NCBI RefSeq assembly: GCF_022919575.1 | Contig: NZ_CP095071.1 | Span: forward strand, 248,001-312,000 | Reading direction: 5' to 3' | DNA: 64,000 nucleotides | From: Gracilibacillus salinarum | GTDB lineage: Bacteria > Bacillota > Bacilli > Bacillales > Amphibacillaceae | Shown here: positions 35,361 through 44,118 of the stretch, one piece after another | Position numbering within the stretch: the stretch's first letter is position 1 | How the letters are laid out: every line of letters begins with the position of its first letter | Notes under the pieces: model-generated | What the model was told of the DNA's origin: nothing | The model's input: the letters and a program-made list of their open reading frames with translations, nothing else | The model's database searches: none | Translations under genes and position numbers: made by a program

Positions 35361-36026
35361 GTGATTGGCATTAACCTTAAATGGCTCGTTAGCATCTTTT
35401 GTATATGCATCTTTTTTAGTAGTTTACCGGTATCAATAGAGGCAGATACGATGGTGGATGACTTGTTTGAACAACAGGGAGATCAATCGCAAGAACAGCA
35501 AGATAACAGCAGTGAAAAAGCACAAGAGAGTGGAAGTTCTGAAGTAGAGGCGCCGAGCTTATTTGGAAGTTTTGTACAGTTGCTGTTAGCTTTAGCGCTT
35601 GTAGTTGGACTAATCATCTTTATCTCAAAATTTATCCAGAAGAAAAAAGGATTTCTAAAGAAACATAATGTAATTGAAAATTATGGTGGAATTACAGTAG
35701 GAGCCAATAAATCGATCCAAACGGTAAAAATAGGCAATCGTTATTATGTGATAGGGGTAGCAGATAATATCGAGCTGTTGATGGAAATTACCGATGATGC
35801 CACGATTGCACAACTAGAAACACAGCAAGACGAGATGACAGATTCTTTAAAAAGCATGGCATTAAAGTGGAGAAACAAATCACCAGAAGCAAAGAAGGAA
35901 ACGTCAACGGATCAAACCTTTTCTTCTATGTTTCATAAGGAGCTAAACACGATGAAAGAAGGCAGACAGAAATTATTGCACAAACTTAAAGAAGGAAAAA
36001 AGAATAATGACGATTCAGCTGATTGA
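35361..36026 (+). CDS. fliO: Flagellar export gate assembly protein FliO (FliZ in Bacillus)
   Basis: Helps assemble the FliP export gate. The 221-residue product has an N-terminal signal-like segment (about 5-28, likely cut near SIEA-D), an acidic Gln-rich external part, a membrane segment at about 72-93, and the cytoplasmic FliO domain (VIENYGGITVGANKSIQTVK, IGNRYYVIGVADNIELL). The start is uncertain: GTG 35361 opens the frame but lies inside the GGGGTGA that looks like its ribosome site; ATT 35370 would be better spaced. The end overlaps fliP by 20 bases. Confidence 0.88.
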   Translation: MIGINLKWLVSIFCICIFFSSLPVSIEADTMVDDLFEQQGDQSQEQQDNSSEKAQESGSSEVEAPSLFGSFVQLLLALALVVGLIIFISKFIQKKKGFLKKHNVIENYGGITVGANKSIQTVKIGNRYYVIGVADNIELLMEITDDATIAQLETQQDEMTDSLKSMALKWRNKSPEAKKETSTDQTFSSMFHKELNTMKEGRQKLLHKLKEGKKNNDDSAD

Positions 36027-36684
36027 TGTTTTTTCTGGTGCGGATTCCGAAAGTATTTCGACTTCCGTACGATTATTATTGCTGTTAACAGTTCTGTCTT
36101 TAGCTCCGAGTATTTTAATTTTAATGACCTGTTTCACCAGAATTTTAATCGTACTTTCTTTCGTGCGGACATCACTGGCCACCCAGCAGATGCCTCCTAA
36201 CCAAGTGTTGATCGGCCTTGCGTTGTTTATGTCGTTTTTTATTATGGCACCGACGTTCCAAGAAGTAAACGAGGAAGCATTGCAGCCACTATTTGAAGAA
36301 GAAATAACATTGGAAGAGGCATACACTACAGCTAGTGTGCCATTTAAAGAGTTTATGGCAAAGTACACTAGAGAGAAGGACTTAGCGTTGTTTATGAATT
36401 ATGCGGAAATCGAAAGACCGGAATCGATTGAGGACATTCCATTAACATCGTTGGTACCTGCATTTGCGATCAGTGAACTGAAAACTGCTTTTCAAATGGG
36501 ATTTATGATATTTGTCCCTTTCCTGGTGATCGATATGGCCGTTGCCAGTGTTTTGATGTCGATGGGGATGATGATGTTACCTCCCGTGATGATATCTTTA
36601 CCATTTAAAATATTATTGTTTGTACTGGTGGATGGATGGTACTTGATCACACATGCATTATTGGATGGCTATATTCCATCCTAG
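36007..36684 (+). CDS. fliP: Flagellar type III export gate protein FliP
   Basis: Core of the export gate, forming a helical pore with FliQ and FliR. The 225-residue product has a hydrophobic N-terminus (possibly cleaved), then the signature LSLAPSILILMTCFTRILIV with LSFVRTSLATQQMPPNQVLI. C-terminal membrane segments contain FMIFVPFLVIDMAVASVLMS and MGMMMLPPVMISLPFKILLF. GAAGGA inside fliO gives its ribosome site. It is followed by fliQ and fliR. Confidence 0.97.
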   Translation: MTIQLIDVFSGADSESISTSVRLLLLLTVLSLAPSILILMTCFTRILIVLSFVRTSLATQQMPPNQVLIGLALFMSFFIMAPTFQEVNEEALQPLFEEEITLEEAYTTASVPFKEFMAKYTREKDLALFMNYAEIERPESIEDIPLTSLVPAFAISELKTAFQMGFMIFVPFLVIDMAVASVLMSMGMMMLPPVMISLPFKILLFVLVDGWYLITHALLDGYIPS

Positions 36685-36703
36685 GAGAGAGGAGAAAGGC
36701 TTA

Positions 36704-36973
36704 ATGAGCGGAGAATTTGTCATTTCACTGGCGAAACAGGGGATTTATACGATTCTAATGGTAACAGGACCACTGCTGATATTGGCCCTTGTTGTTGGGC
36801 TGCTTGTAAGTATATTCCAGGCAACCACGCAAATTCAGGAACAAACCTTGGCTTTTATCCCTAAGATTGTTGCTGTATTGCTTGGGATTCTGGTTTTTGG
36901 TCCATGGATGCTAGCTACGATGGTCGAGTATACAGCAAATTTATTTCAAAATATCAATCAATTTATAGGATAA
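36704..36973 (+). CDS. fliQ: Flagellar type III export gate protein FliQ
   Basis: Small gate protein with two membrane hairpin helices. The 89-residue product shows GPLLILALVVGLLVSIFQAT followed by TQIQEQTLAFIPKIVAVLL, the family signature. ATG 36704 (after GGAGAAAGG) is used; an upstream extension to 36653 lies within fliP and has no support. fliR starts 3 bases after its stop. Confidence 0.96.
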   Translation: MSGEFVISLAKQGIYTILMVTGPLLILALVVGLLVSIFQATTQIQEQTLAFIPKIVAVLLGILVFGPWMLATMVEYTANLFQNINQFIG

Positions 36974-36976
36974 GTT

Positions 36977-37747
36977 ATGTTTGAATTAATAGATATTAAT
37001 CGTTTTCCGGCATTTATTTTAATTTTAGTAAGAGTTTTGACGTTTCTATCAACAATTCCGATTTTTTCGTACCGGAATATACCGACACAGTTCAAAATTG
37101 GAATCGGCTTTTTTATTGCCTGGATGATGTTTTATACATTGGACATTCCTGACTTAAGCTTTGATGGGGTTTTTTTGCTGTTGGTGATGAAAGAAGCAAT
37201 TGTTGGATTGCTGATGGGATTATTGGCATATATCATTATGTCGGCGATTCAGATAGCGGGTGGATTTATCGATTTCCAAATGGGATTTGCTATCGCCAAT
37301 GTCGTTGATCCGCAAACTGGTGCACAAAGCCCGCTAATTGGTCAATATTTCTATACAATCGCGATATTATTTTTGTTGACTGTGAATGGACATCATTTAC
37401 TATTAAATGGCCTCATGTACAGCTATGAAGAGTTACCACTGGATCAGATGATGCAGTTCGGCAATATTGAATTGATTTTACAGACGTTTAGTAAAATGTT
37501 TCTTATGGCCTTTCAATTAGCGTTGCCGATAGTAGGCTGTCTGTTTTTAGTAGATGTTGCGCTCGGGATCATTGCGAGAACCGTACCACAGTTAAATGTG
37601 TTTGTTGTCGGCCTGCCACTGAAAATACTCGTGTCCTTTGCAGCACTGTTCGTTTTTATCCCTTTCTATATTGCAATTTGTAAACAATTATTTCAGTTTA
37701 CATTACAAACCATGCAAAGTCTTATACAGATGTTCGGAGGTGCTTAA
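36977..37747 (+). CDS. fliR: Flagellar type III export gate protein FliR
   Basis: Third component of the export pore. The 256-residue product has about six membrane segments, with FILILVRVLTFLSTIPIFSY near the start. GGFIDFQMGFAIANVVDPQT is the conserved central segment, and LNVFVVGLPLKILVSFAALF lies near the end. Length is close to the B. subtilis protein. flhB follows after 3 bases. Confidence 0.96.
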   Translation: MFELIDINRFPAFILILVRVLTFLSTIPIFSYRNIPTQFKIGIGFFIAWMMFYTLDIPDLSFDGVFLLLVMKEAIVGLLMGLLAYIIMSAIQIAGGFIDFQMGFAIANVVDPQTGAQSPLIGQYFYTIAILFLLTVNGHHLLLNGLMYSYEELPLDQMMQFGNIELILQTFSKMFLMAFQLALPIVGCLFLVDVALGIIARTVPQLNVFVVGLPLKILVSFAALFVFIPFYIAICKQLFQFTLQTMQSLIQMFGGA

Positions 37748-37750
37748 TTA

Positions 37751-38830
37751 ATGAAATTACGGTTGGATCTGCAATATTTCGCCGGTGAAAAAACAGAAAA
37801 AGCGACTCCGAAAAAAAGGCAGGATGCAAGAAAAAAAGGGCAGGTGGCAAAGAGTCAAGATGTGAATACTGCCATTTTACTCTTTTTTGTATTCATTATT
37901 CTATTTGTTACAGGAAGCAGTCTTAAAGAATCAATGACTGGTATGTATGAGAAATTCTTTAACGAATACATTCATCATGAAGTCACAGAGGTGGAAGTAT
38001 TCAGTATGCTGCAAGATGTATTAATGGAAATCAGTCTGGCAATTGCGCCCATTATGCTAATTGCAATAGTGGCTGGCTTAGCATCGAATTTTTTGCAATT
38101 TGGCTTTTTGTTTACAACAGAACCATTGAAAATGAAATTAAATAAAATTGATCCGATTCAAGGTGCAAAACGGATTTTTTCAGCCAGGGCGTTAGTTGAA
38201 TTGGTTAAATCACTATTGAAAATTGTAGTGGTCGGTGTCATTACCTTTTCGATCATTTGGATGAATCGTGACGAAATGATGATGCTTGCGGATAAAGAAA
38301 TTAATAATTCGTTAGTGTTTTTTGGTGAAATGACGATTGAAATGGGGATCGCAGCGGCAATAGGCCTTCTGATCATTTCGGTCATTGATTATGCTTATCA
38401 GAGATATGACTTTGAAAAACAAAACAAAATGTCCAAAAACGATATCAAAGATGAGTACAAAAACATCGAAGGGGATCCTCTCATTAAATCGAAAATGAAA
38501 GAAAGGCAGCGTCAGATGGCGATGCAGAGAATGATGAGCGAAGTGCCGAATGCAGACGTTGTGATTACGAACCCAACCCATTATGCGATTGTTATTAAGT
38601 ATGATGAGGCAAAAGCAGATGCTCCATATGTTGTTGCGAAAGGAGTCGATTTCGTCGCCCAACGAATCAAAGATATCGCGCGGCATCATGATGTAGTCAC
38701 AGTAGAAAATCGACCTTTAGCAAGAGCATTATATGATCAAGTCGAGATCGGTGAAATAATCGGAGAAGAATTCTTCCAGGCAGTAGCCGAAATCTTAGCC
38801 TATGTCTATCGTATCCAGAAAAAAGTATAA
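37751..38830 (+). CDS. flhB: Flagellar export switch protein FlhB
   Basis: Membrane protein whose cytoplasmic domain switches export from rod/hook to filament substrates. The 359-residue product has the basic start EKTEKATPKKRQDARKKGQV, four membrane segments (about 35-215), and the autocleavage motif NPTH at residues 274-277. The cytoplasmic tail (VAKGVDFVAQRIKDIARHHD, EFFQAVAEILAYVYRIQKK) resembles YlqH encoded at 11390. After it, 38831-39057 is non-coding and holds the second inverted-repeat element. Confidence 0.97.
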   Translation: MKLRLDLQYFAGEKTEKATPKKRQDARKKGQVAKSQDVNTAILLFFVFIILFVTGSSLKESMTGMYEKFFNEYIHHEVTEVEVFSMLQDVLMEISLAIAPIMLIAIVAGLASNFLQFGFLFTTEPLKMKLNKIDPIQGAKRIFSARALVELVKSLLKIVVVGVITFSIIWMNRDEMMMLADKEINNSLVFFGEMTIEMGIAAAIGLLIISVIDYAYQRYDFEKQNKMSKNDIKDEYKNIEGDPLIKSKMKERQRQMAMQRMMSEVPNADVVITNPTHYAIVIKYDEAKADAPYVVAKGVDFVAQRIKDIARHHDVVTVENRPLARALYDQVEIGEIIGEEFFQAVAEILAYVYRIQKKV

Positions 38831-38913
38831 CAATCATTGGCTCGTGTTATTTATAAGCCAGAAAATAAATGAACAGCATCACCAAAATAAAGTGTTAGTA
38901 AGGCTTCTTATAA

Positions 38914-38992
38914 TACGGAGTATGTCAACTAAATCTCTATGACTATGTGTTAATTTTGTTTTATTCTAAGCAGTTAGTTGACTTAATCCGTA
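38914..38992. repeat. Short inverted-repeat element between flhB and flhA
   Basis: TACGGAGTATGTCAACTAA at 38914-38932 and TTAGTTGACTTAATCCGTA at 38974-38992 are inverted copies (17 of 19 identical) around a 41-base loop. The arms share the core of the terminal repeats at 11716-12139. In the fla/che mRNA it could fold into a stem-loop between flhB and flhA, the longest gap within the operon. I see no T run that would make it a terminator. Confidence 0.6.
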
Positions 38993-39057
38993 TATGTCCA
39001 TCTAATTAGCAAGTAAGGATCGGATTTTTTTAGTTTTTCTTAAAAGGAGTTGTCAAG

Positions 39058-41091
39058 ATGAAGGCTAGAGATTTCTCTGTTTTACTCGGCGTTATTTCTA
39101 TTATTATCATGTTAGTCATTCCACTTCCAGGGTGGTTATTAAGTATCTTAATTCTTATCAATATATCTCTAGCATTAATCGTGATACTAGTTTCGATGAA
39201 TACGACAGAGCCATTGCAATTTTCCGTATTTCCTTCATTATTACTGCTGCTTACGTTGTTTAGGCTTGGTTTGAACGTCTCGACTACGAGGTCGATTTTG
39301 TCAGAAGCTAATGCAGGTGGGGTAGTGGAAACTTTCGGGACGTTCGTCATTGGTAATAATCCGCTTGTCGGTTTTGTAGTGTTTGTTATTTTAATTATCA
39401 TTCAATTTCTGGTTATTACCAAAGGTAGTGAACGTGTATCTGAAGTCGCAGCCCGCTTTACATTAGACGCAATGCCAGGGAAACAAATGAGTATTGATGC
39501 AGATTTGAATGCAGGTATGATTAATGAACAGCAGGCGAAAGAGCGAAGAGAGAAAATTGAGCATGAAGCTGATTTTTATGGGGCCATGGACGGTGCCAGT
39601 AAGTTTGTAAAAGGGGACGCTATTGCGGGAATTATTATTGTGTTAATTAACATTATATTTGGCTTAATTATTGGAGTGGCGCAACTAGGGTTAAGTTTCA
39701 ATGAAGCAATTGATGTCTATATGCGATTGACAGTAGGGGATGGACTTGTAAGTCAAATACCAGCCCTTTTAATATCTACTGCGACAGGTATTGTCGTGAC
39801 AAGGGTTGCTTCAGATGGTAATTTAAGTGCAGATGTCAGCAAACAGTTATTACGTTATCCAACCTTACTTTATATTGCAGGGGGGACAATCTTTTTATTA
39901 GGTTTGACCCCGATAAACTTTCTGTTAACGACAGTGATAGCTGCTGTATTGATAGTTAGTGCGTATACATTGTCAAGGAAATCGCAGGAAGAAGCAGAAC
40001 CAACTCAAGAACAAATCGATGAGTCCGATTCAGAGGAAATGCGTTCACCAGAGAATGTCGTTGGTTTGATCAATATGGATCCGATTGAATTTGAGTTCGG
40101 TTATGGGCTCATTCCATTAGCTGATTCAAATCAAGGCGGTGATTTATTAGACCGGGTTGTTATGATCCGCCGTCAGCTAGCAATTGAATTAGGTCTTGTC
40201 ATTCCGGTTGTTCGAATAAGGGATAATATTCAGTTAAATCCAAATGAATACCGTTTGAAAATTAAAGGAAATGAAGTAACTAGAGGAGAATTGCTTCTGG
40301 ATCATTATTTAGCAATGAGTCCTGGTATTGATGAAGATGATCTCGACGGTATTGACACCGTTGAGCCAGCTTTTGGTCTTCCAGCGAAGTGGATTACGGA
40401 AGAAACAAAAGATGATGCTGAGATGTCTGGTTATACAGTGGTGGATCCGCCATCAGTTGTATCGACTCATATAACCGAATTAGTCAAACGATATGCACAT
40501 CAGCTAATCGGACGGCAGGAAACACAGCAACTCATCGATCATTTGAAAGAAACGAATCCAATACTTGTAGAAGAAGTAACACCAGATCCTTTATCTGTCG
40601 GTGATGTTCAGAAAGTATTAGCGAAACTGTTACGTGAACAAATATCTATAAAAAATTTGCCCGTTATATTTGAAACATTGGCTGATTTTGCCAAGATGAC
40701 GACAGATACTGATTTATTGACAGAGTATGTAAGACAATCATTATCAGCCCAGATAACCAATGACATTGTTCAGGGAAGACCACAGCTTAAAGTTATTACG
40801 GTATCAGGAGAAGTAGAGAAATTAATCGCAGAGCACATACAGCAAACAGAACACGGCAGCTATTTAGCAATGGATCCAGATACACAACAACGTGTCGTCC
40901 ATTCTGTTGCTGAAAATGTTGAAAATATGAGTTTGCAAGAAGAAATGCCCGTCATTCTGTGTTCGCCGACGATCCGGATGTATTTCAAACAACTGTTGGA
41001 CCGTTTCTATCCACACGTCGTCGTTCTTTCTTACAATGAAATTGAGCCAACTGCTGAAATTCAAAGCATCGGGGTGGTGAAAGTAGCATGA
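39058..41091 (+). CDS. flhA: Flagellar export gate protein FlhA
   Basis: Large export gate subunit with a cytoplasmic ring that docks chaperones. The 677-residue product has about eight membrane segments in the first 310 residues. The cytoplasmic loop contains the FHIPEP-type signature (RFTLDAMPGKQMSIDADLNA, AGMINEQQAKERREKIEHEA, DFYGAMDGASKFVKGDAIAG). The C-terminal domain has PVILCSPTIRMYFKQLLDRF. Length equals the B. subtilis protein. It overlaps flhF by 4 bases. Confidence 0.98.
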   Translation: MKARDFSVLLGVISIIIMLVIPLPGWLLSILILINISLALIVILVSMNTTEPLQFSVFPSLLLLLTLFRLGLNVSTTRSILSEANAGGVVETFGTFVIGNNPLVGFVVFVILIIIQFLVITKGSERVSEVAARFTLDAMPGKQMSIDADLNAGMINEQQAKERREKIEHEADFYGAMDGASKFVKGDAIAGIIIVLINIIFGLIIGVAQLGLSFNEAIDVYMRLTVGDGLVSQIPALLISTATGIVVTRVASDGNLSADVSKQLLRYPTLLYIAGGTIFLLGLTPINFLLTTVIAAVLIVSAYTLSRKSQEEAEPTQEQIDESDSEEMRSPENVVGLINMDPIEFEFGYGLIPLADSNQGGDLLDRVVMIRRQLAIELGLVIPVVRIRDNIQLNPNEYRLKIKGNEVTRGELLLDHYLAMSPGIDEDDLDGIDTVEPAFGLPAKWITEETKDDAEMSGYTVVDPPSVVSTHITELVKRYAHQLIGRQETQQLIDHLKETNPILVEEVTPDPLSVGDVQKVLAKLLREQISIKNLPVIFETLADFAKMTTDTDLLTEYVRQSLSAQITNDIVQGRPQLKVITVSGEVEKLIAEHIQQTEHGSYLAMDPDTQQRVVHSVAENVENMSLQEEMPVILCSPTIRMYFKQLLDRFYPHVVVLSYNEIEPTAEIQSIGVVKVA

Positions 41092-42197
41092 AAGTGAAAA
41101 AATTTAAAGGATCAACAATGCCGGAAGTGATGCAAGTTGTTCGCAAAGAGTTAGGTGCAGATGCTGTTATTTTAAATTCGAAGGTAGTCCATGAAGGCGG
41201 ATTTCTAGGACTCTTCCAGAAAAAGAAATTAGAAGTGTTAGCGGCAGTAGACGAGGTAAACATAAGAAAATCGTCACCATCCGCACCATCATATGTGCAA
41301 TCAGTTCCCTATCCTAAGCCTGAGAAGGACGAAGCAAATGCCGAGGTTTTGCAAGAATTGCGACAAATGAAATTATGGATGCAACAAAATGTCTCGCAGT
41401 CTAACGAAGCGATACTTCCTGAACCTTTACAGCCTTTGTATCAAAAAATGATCAGACAAGAGATCGATCATGACATTGTCCATTCACTTCTGCAAACTAT
41501 AGAGGACAGATCTGATGGACAATTTCCGGAAGAAAGTGAGTTATGGCGACAATTGGCATTTGAAATCAAGCACCGGTTAGCAAATAAAGGCAGTTTTGGT
41601 GGTGAAATTTTTGATAAACAAATTATTCATCTTGTTGGTCCTACAGGTGTAGGTAAGACAACCACGATTGCCAAACTGGCTGCACACTGCGTACTGAACA
41701 AACGGAAAAAAGTTGCTTTTATTACCACTGATACCTATCGAATAGCTGCAATTGAACAATTAAAGACCTACTCAAAGATACTCGATGTACCGATTGAGAT
41801 TGCTTATAATGTTGAGGATTATCAGATGGCTAAAGAAAAGTTCAGAGACTATGATCATATTTTTGTCGATACTGCTGGAAGAAACTTCAGAGATGAAAAA
41901 TACATTCGGGAATTAGGAAAGATTGTAGACTTGAATCATGAGGTGAATACGTATCTGGTCATGTCATTAACGACGAGAACGACAGATTTAGAAGCGACTT
42001 ATTTGCAATTTGACAAGATACCAGTCAAACAACTTATCTTTACCAAAAAAGACGAGACTAGTATATATGGATCGGTACTAAATATGTGTTTGAAATATAA
42101 TATCGGGGTAGCATATATGACGAATGGTCAGGATGTACCAGATGATATTGAAGAAATGTCCATCGAAAAAATGGCGAAATTAATAGTTGGTGATTAA
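41088..42197 (+). CDS. flhF: Flagellar biosynthesis GTPase FlhF
   Basis: SRP-type GTPase that sets the position of flagellar assembly. The 369-residue product has a basic N-terminal domain (FKGSTMPEVMQVVRKELGAD), a linker (about 60-120), and the NG domain with P-loop [41 protein letters not shown] and TKKDE. It is followed by flhG, its regulator. Confidence 0.97.
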   Translation: MKVKKFKGSTMPEVMQVVRKELGADAVILNSKVVHEGGFLGLFQKKKLEVLAAVDEVNIRKSSPSAPSYVQSVPYPKPEKDEANAEVLQELRQMKLWMQQNVSQSNEAILPEPLQPLYQKMIRQEIDHDIVHSLLQTIEDRSDGQFPEESELWRQLAFEIKHRLANKGSFGGEIFDKQIIHLVGPTGVGKTTTIAKLAAHCVLNKRKKVAFITTDTYRIAAIEQLKTYSKILDVPIEIAYNVEDYQMAKEKFRDYDHIFVDTAGRNFRDEKYIRELGKIVDLNHEVNTYLVMSLTTRTTDLEATYLQFDKIPVKQLIFTKKDETSIYGSVLNMCLKYNIGVAYMTNGQDVPDDIEEMSIEKMAKLIVGD

Positions 42198-42200
42198 ATA

Positions 42201-43055
42201 ATGGTCGATCAAGCAGCGAAGCTAAGAGAAAGATTAAAAGGCATGCATCAGTTACCCCAGGCGAAAACAATAGCTGTAGTCAGTGGAAAAGGCGGTGTTG
42301 GTAAATCTAATTTTGCACTGAATTTTTCCCTGTCATTAGCTGACAGAGGAAAAAAAGTATTACTGTTTGATTTAGATGTCGGTATGGGTAACATTGATAT
42401 ATTATTAGGTAAAAATGCTAAGTATTCCATTTTTAATCTTTTTGAGAATAAATTGTCGATTTATGATATTATAGAAATAGGTCCAAATTCCCTTTATTAT
42501 ATCGCGGGTGGCAGTGGCCATAATCATATTTTTTATCTGGATCAGGATAAATTAACGTATTTTTTGGAGCAATTGGAATTGTTGATGACAGAATATGATT
42601 ACATTCTTTTTGACATGGGCGCTGGTATTACCCGAGAAACCATTCATTATATACTTGCTGTGGATGAATGTATGCTCGTTACCACCCCGGAACCAACAGC
42701 ATTGACTGATGCGTATTCCATGATGAAACAAGTAGTACACCAACAACGTGTACCTTTTTACTTAATTATGAATCGGGCAACAAATCAGAAGCAAGGCATG
42801 GAGATGATGAACCGAATGACGAATGTGGCAAAACGATTCTTACAACAAGATGTACACCCGCTAGGTATTATTCCTGATGATTCGAGTGTTACTAACGCAG
42901 TCATTGCACAGCAGCCTTTCGTACTACACAACAGGCAATCGAAAGCATCTAGAGCTGTCCAATCAATTGCCGGTCAATATGTAGGGGAGTCCGTCAAGAA
43001 TCAAGATAACAGAGGTTTTCTGAACAAACTCAAAAGACTTTTAACAGAAAGGTAG
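42201..43055 (+). CDS. flhG: Flagellar number/placement regulator FlhG (YlxH, MinD-like)
   Basis: MinD/ParA-type ATPase that stimulates FlhF and contributes to C-ring assembly. The 284-residue product has an N-terminal activator helix containing QAAKLRERLKGMHQL with an adjacent Gln. The deviant Walker A follows (AVVSGKGGVGKSNFALNFSL), then FDLDVGMGNIDILLG and FDMGAGITRETIHY. It lies directly after flhF. Confidence 0.96.
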   Translation: MVDQAAKLRERLKGMHQLPQAKTIAVVSGKGGVGKSNFALNFSLSLADRGKKVLLFDLDVGMGNIDILLGKNAKYSIFNLFENKLSIYDIIEIGPNSLYYIAGGSGHNHIFYLDQDKLTYFLEQLELLMTEYDYILFDMGAGITRETIHYILAVDECMLVTTPEPTALTDAYSMMKQVVHQQRVPFYLIMNRATNQKQGMEMMNRMTNVAKRFLQQDVHPLGIIPDDSSVTNAVIAQQPFVLHNRQSKASRAVQSIAGQYVGESVKNQDNRGFLNKLKRLLTER

Positions 43056-43061
43056 AACGTA

Positions 43062-44111
43062 ATGATAAGAAAGCGTGTATTAGTGGTAGATGATTCAGCA
43101 TTCATGCGGAAAATGATTTCCGATATTATTCGTTCATCTGACTCTCTGGAATGTGTCGACACTGCCAGAAATGGTGAAGACGCATTGAAGAAAATAGAGA
43201 AGTGGAAACCAGATGTGATTACATTGGACGTTGAGATGCCAATCAAGGATGGAATCCAGACATTGACAGAGATTATGGAACAAAATCCGCTGCCGATCGT
43301 GATGCTTTCCAGTCTGACTAAGTCAGGAGCAGATAAAACGATTGAAGCTTTATCTTTAGGAGCTGTCGACGTAATTGCGAAACCGTCGGGTTCTATATCA
43401 TTAGACATAAAGAAAATCGAAACAGAAATTATTCGCAAGGTTAAGAATGCAGCCACTGCCAACGTGAAGTTAACAAAAAAGCGTACGTCAGAGCGTGTAC
43501 AAGCTTCTTACAAACCGATTCAAAGTGATAAACCAATTGTAGCTATTGGTTCCTCAACAGGTGGGCCAAGAGCATTACAGCAAGTAATTACGAAATTACC
43601 AGCTGATTTCCAGGCTCCTGTCGTGATTGTTCAGCATATGCCGAAAGGTTTTACAAAGTCACTTGCAGAACGACTGGATAAATTGTCCCTATTAGCAGTC
43701 AAAGAGGCTGAAGATCAGGATGTGATCGAGAAGGGAAAGGTGTATTTAGCACCAGGAGGAAAACACTTTAGAATAATCCGTAGAGGACAGCAAATGGTTG
43801 CAAGTGTTACACGGGAAGAACCGGTAAATGGTCATCAGCCATCAGTGGATGTACTGTTCGATTCCGTTGCCAATCTGAAAAGCTGTCATCCAATTGCAGT
43901 CGTTCTGACTGGTATGGGAAGTGATGGATCAAAAGGCATTATTCAATTAAAACGAAACCATCCTAAAACGATTGCCATTTCACAATCGGAAGCAACCTGT
44001 GTTGTATACGGAATGCCACAAGCAGCAGAAAAAACAAGTTTAATAGATTATGTTCACGATATTGATGACATACATACAGTTTTGGTACAAAAAATCCCTA
44101 AGAAGAGGTGA
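43062..44111 (+). CDS. cheB: Chemotaxis protein-glutamate methylesterase CheB
   Basis: Demethylates and deamidates receptors when phosphorylated. The 349-residue product has an N-terminal receiver domain (Asp10/Asp11, phosphoacceptor Asp56 in ITLDVEMP) and a C-terminal esterase domain. The catalytic triad is visible: Ser in AIGSSTGGPRALQ, His in VIVQHMPKGFTKS and Asp in VVLTGMGSDGSKG. It precedes cheA by 7 bases. Confidence 0.97.
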   Translation: MIRKRVLVVDDSAFMRKMISDIIRSSDSLECVDTARNGEDALKKIEKWKPDVITLDVEMPIKDGIQTLTEIMEQNPLPIVMLSSLTKSGADKTIEALSLGAVDVIAKPSGSISLDIKKIETEIIRKVKNAATANVKLTKKRTSERVQASYKPIQSDKPIVAIGSSTGGPRALQQVITKLPADFQAPVVIVQHMPKGFTKSLAERLDKLSLLAVKEAEDQDVIEKGKVYLAPGGKHFRIIRRGQQMVASVTREEPVNGHQPSVDVLFDSVANLKSCHPIAVVLTGMGSDGSKGIIQLKRNHPKTIAISQSEATCVVYGMPQAAEKTSLIDYVHDIDDIHTVLVQKIPKKR

Positions 44112-44118
44112 AGGGTCA

